64,000 nucleotides of DNA from Platynereis dumerilii (Eukaryota > Annelida > Polychaeta > Phyllodocida > Nereididae): the NCBI GenBank assembly GCA_026936325.1, contig JAPTHN010000192.1, positions 1 to 64,000 on the forward strand, written 5' to 3'. Below, piece after piece: positions 55,701 to 64,000 of the stretch. Under the pieces are notes generated by a model. The model saw only the letters and a program-made list of their open reading frames with translations. It did no database searches and was not told the DNA's origin. Positions within the stretch are counted from its first letter, which is position 1. Every line of letters begins with the position of its first letter. The translations under genes were made by a program, and so were the position numbers.

Positions 55701-58700
55701 AGACACTAGGCCAAAATGAAACAATATAGGTTGGAAAGCAACAAAATTCCCCACTTAGTGAGACCAAACTCAATATGCCTAGCCATTTTGAAACCACCTT
55801 TAAGCCAGTCCAAACAAAAAGGTGCCGCAATTTTTGGTTAAAAAATGTGCGATTTTGTAGCTTTCAACATTGAGGGCTGAGTATTCAGAACCACTAGGCC
55901 AAAATGAAACCATATAGGTCGGAAAGCCAACAAAATTCCCCACTTAGTGAGACCAAACTCAATATGCCTAGCCATTTTTTAAACCACCTTTAAGCCAGTC
56001 CAAACAAAAAGGTACATGCATTTTTTGGTTAAAAAATGTGCAATTTTGTAGCTTTCAACATTGAGGGCTGAGTATTCAGAACAACTAGGCCAAAATGAAA
56101 CCATATAGGTTGGAAATGCAATAAAATTCCCCACTTAGTGAGACCAAACTAAATATGCCTAGCCATTTTTGAAACCACCTTTAAGCCAGTCCAAACAAAA
56201 AGGTGCAGGCATTTTTTGGTTAAAAAATGTGCGATTTTGTAGCTTTCAACATTGAGGGCTGAGTATTCAGAACCACTAGGCCAAAATGAAACCATATAGG
56301 TTGGAAAGCCAACAAAATTCCACACTTAGTGAGAGAGAACTCAATATGCCTAGCCATTTTGAAACCACCTTTAAGCCAGTCCAAACAAAAAGGTACATGC
56401 ATTTTTTGGTTAAAAAATGTGCGATTCTGTAGCTTTCAACATTGAGGGCTGAGTATTCAGAACAACTAGGCCAAAATGAAACCATATAGGTTGGAAAGCC
56501 AACAAAATTCCCCACTTAGTGAGACCAAACTCAATATGCCTAGCCATTTCTGAAACCACCTTTAAGCCAGTCCAAACAAAAAGGTGCAGGCATTTTTTGG
56601 TTAAAAAATGTGCGATTTTGTAGCTTTCAACATTGAGGGCTGAGTATTCAGAACCACTAGGCCAAAATGAAACCATATAGGTTGGAAAGGCAACAAAATT
56701 CCCCACTTAGTGAGACCAAACTCAATATGCCTAGCCATTTCTGAAACCACCTTTAAGCCAGTCCAAACAAAAAATTATATGCATTTTTTGGTTAAAAAAT
56801 GTGCGATTTTGTAGCTTTCAACATTGAGGGCTGAGTATTCAGAACCACTAGGCCAAAATCAATCCATATAGGTTGGAAAGCCAACAAAATTCCCCACTTA
56901 GTGAGACCAAACTCAATATGCCTAGCCAATTTTGAAACCACCTTTAAGCCAGTCCAAACAAAAAGGTACATGCATTTTTTGGTTAAAAAATGTGCGATTT
57001 TGTAGCTTTCAACATTGAGGGCTGAGTATTCAGAACCACTAGGCCAAAATGAAACCATATAGGTCGGAAAGCCAACAAAATTCCCCACTTAGTGAGACCA
57101 AACTCAATATGCCTAGCCATTTTTGAAACCACCTTTAAGCCAGTCCAAACAAAAAGGTACATGCATTTTTTGGTTAAAAAATGTGCGATTTTGTAGCTTT
57201 CAACATTGAGGGCTGAGTATTCAGAACAACTAGGCCAAAATGAAACAATATAGGTTGGAAAGGCAATAAAATTCTCCACTTAGTGAGAGCAAACTCAATA
57301 TGCCTAGCCATTTTTGAAACCACCTTTAAGCCAGTCCAAACAAAAAGGTACATGCATTTTTTGGTTAAAAAATGTGCGATTTTGTAGCTTTCAACATTGA
57401 GGGCTGAGTATTCAGAACCACTAGGCCAAAATGAAACCATATAGGTTGTAAAGCCAACAAAATTCCCCACTTAGTGAGATCAAACTCAATATGCCTAGCC
57501 ATTTCTGAAACCACCTTTAAGCCAGTCCAAACAAAAAATTACATGCATTTTTTGGTTAAAAAATGTGCGATTTTGTAGCTTTCAACATTGAGGGCTGAGT
57601 ATTCAGAACCACTAGGCCAAAATGAAACCATATAGGTTGGAAAGGCAACAAAATTCCACACTTAGTGAGAGAGAACTCAATATGCCTAGCCATTTTTGAA
57701 ACCACCTTTAAGCCAGTCCAAACAAAAAGGTACATGCATTTTTTGGTTAAAAAATGTGCGATTCTGTAGCTTTCAACATTGAGGGCTGAGTATTCAGAAC
57801 CACTAGGCCAAAATGAAACCATATAGGTTGGAAAGCCAACAAAATTCTCCACTTAGTGAGACCAAACTCAATATGCCTAGCCATTTTTGAAACCACCTTT
57901 AAGCCAGTCCAAACAAAAAGGTACATGCATCTTTTGGTTAAAAAATGTGCGATTTTGTAGCTTTCAACATTGAGGGCTGAGTATTCAGAGACACTAGGCC
58001 AAAATGAAACCATATAGGTTGGAAAGCAACAAAATTCCCCACTTAGTGAGACCAAACTCAATATGCCTAGCCATTTTTGAAACCACCTTTAAGCCAGTCC
58101 AAACAAAAAGGTGCCGGCAATTTTTGGTTAAAAAATGTGCGATTTTGTAGCTTTCAACATTGAGGGCTGAGTATTCAGAACCACTAGGCCAAAATGAAAC
58201 CATATAGGTCGGAAAGCCAACAAAATTCCCCACTTAGTGAGAACAAACTCAATATGCCTAGCCATTTTTTAAACCACCTTTAAGCCAGTCCAAACAAAAA
58301 GGTACATGCATTTTTTGGTTAAAAAATGTGCAATTTTGTAGCTTTCAACATTGAGGGCTGAGTATTCAGAACCACTAGGCCAAAATGAAACCATATAGGT
58401 TGGAAAGGCAATAAAATTCCCCACTTAGTGAGACCAAACTTAATATGCCTAGCCATTTTTGAAACCACCTTTAAGCCAGTCCAAACAAAAAGGCAGGCAT
58501 TTTTTGGTTAAAAAATGTGCGATTTTGTAGCTTTCAACATTGAGGGCTGAGTATTCAGAACCACTAGGCCAAAATGAAACCATATAGGTTGGAAAGCCAA
58601 CAAAATTCCCCACTTAGTGAGACCAAACTCAATATGCCTAGCCATTTTTGAAATCACCTTTAAGCCAGTCCAAACAAAAAGGTGCCGGCATTTTTTGGTT

Positions 58701-61700
58701 AAAAAATGTGCGATTTTGTAGCTTTCAACATTGAGGGCTGAGTATTCAGAACCACTAGGCCAAAATGAAACCATATAGGTTGGAAAGGCAATAAAATTCC
58801 CCACTTAGTGAGACCAAACTCAATATGCCTAGCCTTTTTTGAAACCACCTTTAAGCCAGTCCAAACAAAAAGGTACATGATTTTTTTGGTTAAAAAATGT
58901 GCGATTCTGTAGCTTTCAACATTGAGGGCTGAGTATTCAGAACCACTAGGCCAAAATGAAACCATATAGGTTGGAAAGCCAACAAAATTCCCCACTTAGT
59001 GAGACCAAACTCAATATGCCTAGCCATTTCTGAAACCACCTTTAAGCCAGTCCAAACAAAAAATTATATGCATTTTTTGGTTAAAAAATTTGCGATTTTG
59101 TAGCTTTCAACATTGAGGGCTGAGTATTCAGAACCACTAGGCCAAAATGAAACCATATAGGTTGGAAAGGCAACAAAATTCCCCACTTAGTGAGACCAAA
59201 CTCAATATGCCTAGCCATTTCTGAAACCACCTTTAAGCCAGTCCAAACAAAAAATTATATGCATTTTTTGGTTAAAAAATGTGCGATTTGTAGCTTTCAA
59301 CATTGAGGGCTGAGTATTCAGAACCACTAGGCCAAAATGAAACCATATAGGTTGGAAAGCCAACAAAATTCCCCACTTAGTGAGAGAGAACTCAATATGC
59401 CTAGCCATTTTTGAAACCACCTTTAAGCCAGTCCAAACAAAAAGGTACATGCATTTTTTGGTTAAAAAATGTGCGATTTTGTAGCTTTCAACATTGAGGG
59501 CTGAGTATTCAGAACCACTAGGCCAAAATGAAACCATATAGGTTGTAAAGCCAACAAAATTCCCCACTTAGTGAGACCAAACTCAATATGCCTAGCCATT
59601 TCTGAAACCACCTTTAAGCCAGTCCAAACAAAAAAATACATGCATTTTTGGTTAAAAAATGTGCGATTTTGTAGCTTTCAACATTGAGGGCTGAGTATTC
59701 AGAACCACTAGGCCAAAATGAAACCATATAGGTTGGAAAGGCAACAAAATTCCACACTTAGTGAGAGAGAACTCAATATGCCTAGCCATTTTTGAAACCA
59801 CCTTTAAGCCAGTCCAAACAAAAAGGTACATGCATTTTTTGGTTAAAAAATGTGCGATTCTGTAGCTTTCAACATTGAGGGCTGAGTATTCAGAACCACT
59901 AGGCCAAAATGAAACCATATAGGTTGGAAAGCCAACAAAATTCCCCACTTAGTGAGACCAAACTCAATATGCCTAGCCATTTTTGAAATCACCTTTAAGC
60001 CAGTCCAAACAAAAAGGTACATGCATTTTTTGGTTACAAAATGTGCGATTTTGTAGCTTTCAACATTGAGGGCTGAGTATTCAGAGACTCTAGGCCAAAA
60101 TGAAACAATATAGGTTGGAAAGCAACAAAAATTCCCCACTTAGTGAGACCAAACTCAATATGCCTAGCCATTTTTTAAACCACCTTTAAGCCAGTCCAAA
60201 CAAAAAGGTACATGCATTTTTTGGTTAAAAAATGTGCAATTTTGTAGCTTTCAACATTGAGGGCTGAGTATTCAGAACAACTAGGCCAAAATGAAACCAT
60301 ATAGGTTGGAAATGCAATAAAATTCCCCACTTAGTGAGACCAAACTTAATATGCCTAGCCATTTTTGAAACCACCTTTAAGCCAGTCCAAACAAAAAGGT
60401 GCAGGCATTTTTTGGTTAAAAAATGTGCGATTTTGTAGCTTTCAACATTGAGGGCTGAGTATTCAGAACCACTAGGCCAAAATGAAACCATATAGGTTGG
60501 AAAGCCAACAAAATTCCCCACTTAGTGAGACCAAACTCAATATGCCTAGCCATTTTTGAAACCACCTTTAAGCCAGTCCAAACAAAAAGGTACATGCATC
60601 TTTTGGTTAAAAAATGTGCGATTTTGTAGCTTTCAACATTGAGGGCTGAGTATTCAGAGACACTAGGCCAAAATGAAACCATATAGGTTGGAAAGCCAAC
60701 AAAATTCCCCACTTAGTGAGACCAAACTCAATATGCCTAGCCATTTTTGAAACCACCTTTAAGCCAGTCCAAACAAAAAGGTGCCGGCAATTTTTGGTTA
60801 AAAAATGTGCGATTTTGTAGCTTTCAACATTGAGGGCTGAGTATTCAGAACCACTAGGCCAAAATGAAACCATATAGGTCGGAAAGCCAACAAAATTCCC
60901 CACTTAGTGAGACCAAACTCAATATGCCTAGCCATTTTTTAAACCACCTTTAAGCCAGTCCAAACAAAAAGGTACATGCATTTTTTGGTTAAAAAATGTG
61001 CAATTTTGTAGCTTTCAACATTGAGGGCTGAGTATTCAGAACAACTAGGCCAAAATGAAACCATATAGGTTGGAAATGCAATAAAATTCCCCACTTAGTG
61101 AGACCAAACTTATTATGCCTAGCCATTTTTGAAACCACCTTTAAGCCAGTCCAAACAAAAAGGTGCCGGCATTTTTTGGTTAAAAAATGTGCGATTTTGT
61201 AGCTTTCAACATTGAGGGCTGAGTATTCAGAACCACTAGGCCAAAATGAAACCATATAGGTTGGAAAGCCAACAAAATTCCCCACTTAGTGAGACCAAAC
61301 TCAATATGCCTAGCCATTTTTGAAACCACCTTTAAGCCAGTCCAAACAAAAAGGTACATGCATTTTTTGGTTAAAAAATGTGCGATTTTGTAGCTTTCAA
61401 CATTGAGGCTGAGTATTCAGAACAACTAGGCCAAAATGAAACCATATAGGTTGGAAAGCCAACAAAATTCCCCACTTAGTGAGACCAAACTCAATATGCC
61501 TAGCCATTTTTGAAACCACCTTTAAGCCACTCCAAACAAAAAGGTGCAGGCATTTTTTGGTTAAAAAATGTGCGATTTTGTAGCTTTCAACATTGAGGGC
61601 TGAGTATTCAGAGACACTAGGCCAAAATGAAACCATATAGGTTGGAAAGCCAACAAAATTTCCCACTTAGTGAGACCAAACTCAATATGCCTAGCCATTT

Positions 61701-63143
61701 TTGAAACCACCTTTAAGCCAGTCCAAACAAAAAGGTGCCGGCATTTTTTGGTTAAAAAATGTGCGATTTTGTAGCTTTCAACATTGAGGGCTGAGTATTC
61801 AGAACAACTAGGCCAAAATGAAACCATATAGGTTGGAAAGCCAACAAAAATCCCCACTTAGTGAGACCAAACTCAATATGCCTAGCCATTTCTGAAACCA
61901 CCTTTAAGCCACTCCAAACAAAAAGGTGCAGGCATTTTTTGGTTAAAAAATGTGCGATTTTGTAGCTTTCAACATTGAGGGCTGAGTATTCAGAACCACT
62001 AGGCCAAAATGAAACCATATAGGTTGGAAAGGCAACAAAATTCCCCACTTAGTGAGACCAAACTCAATATGCCTAGCCATTTCTGAAACCGCCTTTAAGC
62101 CAGTCCAAACAAAAAATTATATGTTTTTTTTGGTTAAAAAATGTGCGATTTTGTAGCTTTCAACATTGAGGGCTGAGTATTCAGAACCACTAGGCCAAAA
62201 TGAATCCATATAGGTTGGAAAGCCAACAAAATTCCCCACTTAGTGAGAGCGAACTCAATATGCCTAGCCATTTTTGAAACCACCTTTAAGCCAGTCCAAA
62301 CAAAAAGGTACATGCATTTTTTGGTTAAAAAATGTGCGATTTTGTAGCTTTCAACATTGAGGGCTGAGTATTCAGAACCACTAGGCCAAAATGAAACCAT
62401 ATAGGTTGTAAAGCCAACAAAATTCCCCACTTAGTGAGACCAAACTCAATATGCCTAGCCATTTTTGAAACCACCTTTAAGCCAGTCCAAACAAAAAGGT
62501 GCAGGCATTTTTTGATTAAAAAATGTGCGATTTTGTAGCTTTCAACATTGAGGGCTGAGTATTCAGAACAACTAGGCCAAAATGAAACCATATAGGTTGG
62601 AAAGCCAACAAAATTCCTCACTTAGTGAGACCAAACTCAATATGCCTAGCCATTTTTGAAACCACCTTTAAGCCAGTCCAAACAAAAAGGTACATGCATC
62701 TTTTGGTTAAAAAATGTGCGATTTTGTAGCTTTCAACATTGAGGGCTGAGTATTCAGAACCACTAGGCCAAAATGAAACCATATAGGTCGGAAAGCCAAC
62801 AAAATTCCCCACTTAGTGAGACAACACTCAATATGCCTAGCCATTTTTGAAACCACCTTTAAGCCAGTCCAAACAAAAACGTACATGCATTTTCTGGTTA
62901 AAAAATGTGCGATTTTGTAGCTTTCAACATTGAGGGCTGAGTATTCAGAACAACTAGGCCAAAATGAAACCATATAGGTTGGAAAGGCAATAAAATTCTC
63001 CACTTAGTGAGACCAAACTCAATATGCCTAGCCATTTTTGAAACCACCTTTCAGCCACTCCAAACAAAAAGGTGCAGGCATTTTTTGGTTAAAAAATGTG
63101 CGATTTTGTAGCTTTTAACATTGAGGGCTGAGTATTCAGAACC

Positions 63144-63440
63144 AAGAAGCATGCATTTTTTGTTGAAAAATGTGCAATTTTTCAACTTTCAACATTGCTG
63201 GCTGAATATTCATAACCATTGCGCCATAATGAAACCATATAGGTTGGAAAGCCAACAAGATTCCCTACTTAGCCAGGCCACACTCAATATGCCTAGCTAT
63301 TTTTGAATCCACCTTTAAGCTAGTCCAAGGAGAGAGAAGCATGATTTTTTTTTTAAACCACCTTTAAGCCAGTCCGACCAGAAAGAATAATACATATTTT
63401 TTTAATTTGCAATTTTTTAACTTTCAACATTATGACCAGT
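63144..63440 (-). repeat. Array A-type and degraded monomers at the right edge of array B
   Basis: At 63143/63144 the sequence switches in mid-monomer from B type (GAGGGCTGAGTATTCAGAAC) to A type (AGAAGCATGCATTTTTTGTT, then AACATTGCTGGCTG). One A-type monomer, then two fragments (CCACCTTTAAGCTAGTCC, CCACCTTTAAGCCAGTCC), end at about 63435. Confidence 0.85.
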
Positions 63441-63444
63441 AAAT

Positions 63445-63540
63445 CCTGTGCGAAGCCCCTCTGGTTTGTATGAAGCACAGGGGCTTTATAGACGGACAGA
63501 CAGCTAGACAGCTAGACAGACAGACAGACAGACAGACTGA
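63445..63540. repeat. Short hairpin followed by a GACA microsatellite
   Basis: AAGCCCCTCTG and CACAGGGGCTT (near 63455-63488) form 11-base arms with one mismatch. From about 63491 (GACA)n and GCTAGACA units follow to 63540. Read on the minus strand, the TGTC repeat is the tail behind the AATAAA signal at 63553-63548, so it belongs to the LINE 3' end to its right. Confidence 0.75.
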
Positions 63541-64000
63541 CAAATACTTTATTGACCTGTGTAAAAGATGTACAACCAGCAAAATATGAGCTTACAAGTC
63601 AACAAAACAATTCAAAAGTAAATTTAACAACAAATTTTCTAGAAACTACAGTATCAATACATTTATAATCACATATTTACATTATTTAAACAACAAACTT
63701 CTTCTTCTATGAAAAGCTTTAAACACATATTCTGCGGTAAATTTAACTAAATCTTTGGACATCAACAATTTAAATTTTTCTTGTAATGATAAAAAGTAAA
63801 AATTTCTGCTATTTCCCCCCATTTCTTTCGTTGATTATTGCACATTTTTCACAATTATTGCAAATATACGATTATTGTACATATCTTCATGACTGTTGTT
63901 GCAAAAGGAGTGATTTCAGTCCCAAATTTGTGCAAGGTATAGATTGTATGACTGATACCAGAGAAGCTTCATAGTAAGAAATGTTTAAGAAAATCTAGAA
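63541..64000 (-). mobile_element. 3' end of a second LINE type (with TGTC tail), cut by the window edge
   Basis: On the minus strand a short frame (63822-63682, 46 residues, MGGNSRNFYFLSLQEKFKLL then VKFTAEYVFKAFHRR) ends with TAA. After about 130 bases of AT-rich 3' UTR comes AATAAA, then (TGTC)n. The ending EKFxxLMS...VxKFxxKAFxxR resembles the C-terminus of several LINE reverse transcriptases. Upstream, CNNCEKC in a neighbouring frame hints at a broken cysteine-rich motif. It differs from the L2-like LINEs at 34-45 kb, which end in TTA repeats. Confidence 0.5.

Larger units (their letters stand above)
46129..63143 (-). repeat. Satellite array B: about 90 monomers of 191 bp (minus orientation)
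   Basis: Plus-strand monomer: GGTTAAAAAATGTGCGATTT, TGTAGCTTTCAACATTGAGG, GCTGAGTATTCAGAACCACT, AGGCCAAAATGAAACCATAT, AGGTTGGAAAGCCAACAAAA, TTCCCCACTTAGTGAGACCA, AACTCAATATGCCTAGCC, TTTTGAAACCACCTTTAAGC, CAGTCCAAACAAAAAGGTAC, ATGCATTTTT. The period is very regular (191 bases; 46418, 46609, 46800 and so on). It is more homogeneous than array A. Variants such as TCCACACTTAGTGAGAGAGA, TGAATCCATATAGG and GGTGCCGGCA recur in blocks. The repeated 98-codon minus-strand frames span 1.5 monomers and change phase with each monomer, so they are not genes. Confidence 0.97.

Noticed and set aside
46418-63003. Repeated 98-codon open frames (MGNFVGFPTYMVSFWP...) in array B as a gene family
   Set aside because: They span 1.5 monomers of a 191-base repeat and change phase with each monomer; similar frames occur on the other strand in array A. 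No signal of protein selection is visible.

Overview
This is a stretch of animal nuclear DNA dominated by repeats. It holds no bacterial-type operons. It has one broken host gene (a rhodopsin-like G-protein-coupled receptor at the left edge), two LINEs of the CR1/L2 group, many terminal-inverted-repeat (TIR) DNA transposons without their own transposase, several minisatellites, and about 34 kb of one satellite family. The receptor type, the L2-like LINEs, the hAT-like and TTAA-targeting elements and the tRNA-like SINE head together suggest a marine invertebrate, perhaps an invertebrate deuterostome. That is an inference from style, not an identification.

Layout. 1-935: receptor remnant, minus strand. 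1.6-13 kb: a patchwork of TIR elements, some nested (1661-3329, TTAA type; 4079-4836, hAT-like, inside a G/C-rich repeat; 5470-6408, with a 28-bp TIR; 6579-7680, with internal tandem units; 9033-9189, a short MITE; 11395-12573, with a second TIR element inside one arm), plus a tRNA-like SINE head near 10.75 kb. 13067-16819: a long-TIR element whose middle is a tandem array of roughly 190-bp units. 17.4-34.25 kb: satellite array A (190-bp monomer, plus orientation), interrupted by three copies of a TTAA-targeting MITE. 34.26-45.73 kb: a core with two LINE copies (both minus strand), a 60-bp and a 20-bp minisatellite, a GATA tract and a hAT-like element. 45.73-63.14 kb: satellite array B (191-bp monomer) in the opposite orientation. 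63.4-64 kb: the 3' end of another LINE.

How it fits together. The tandem units inside the 13-16.8 kb TIR element align along their length with the array A monomer, and array A aligns with array B. The window therefore seems to hold three grades of one satellite family: an old, divergent set inside a transposon, then a 190-bp form, then a 191-bp form. Arrays A and B lie head to head around the LINE core, and each carries monomers of the other type at its edges. Both show higher-order repeats (14 monomers in A, 11-12 in B), as seen in centromeric satellites of other animals. A satellite apparently seeded from the inside of a DNA transposon is the most interesting candidate here. The roughly 60- to 120-residue open frames across the arrays are products of the repeats and are not listed as genes.
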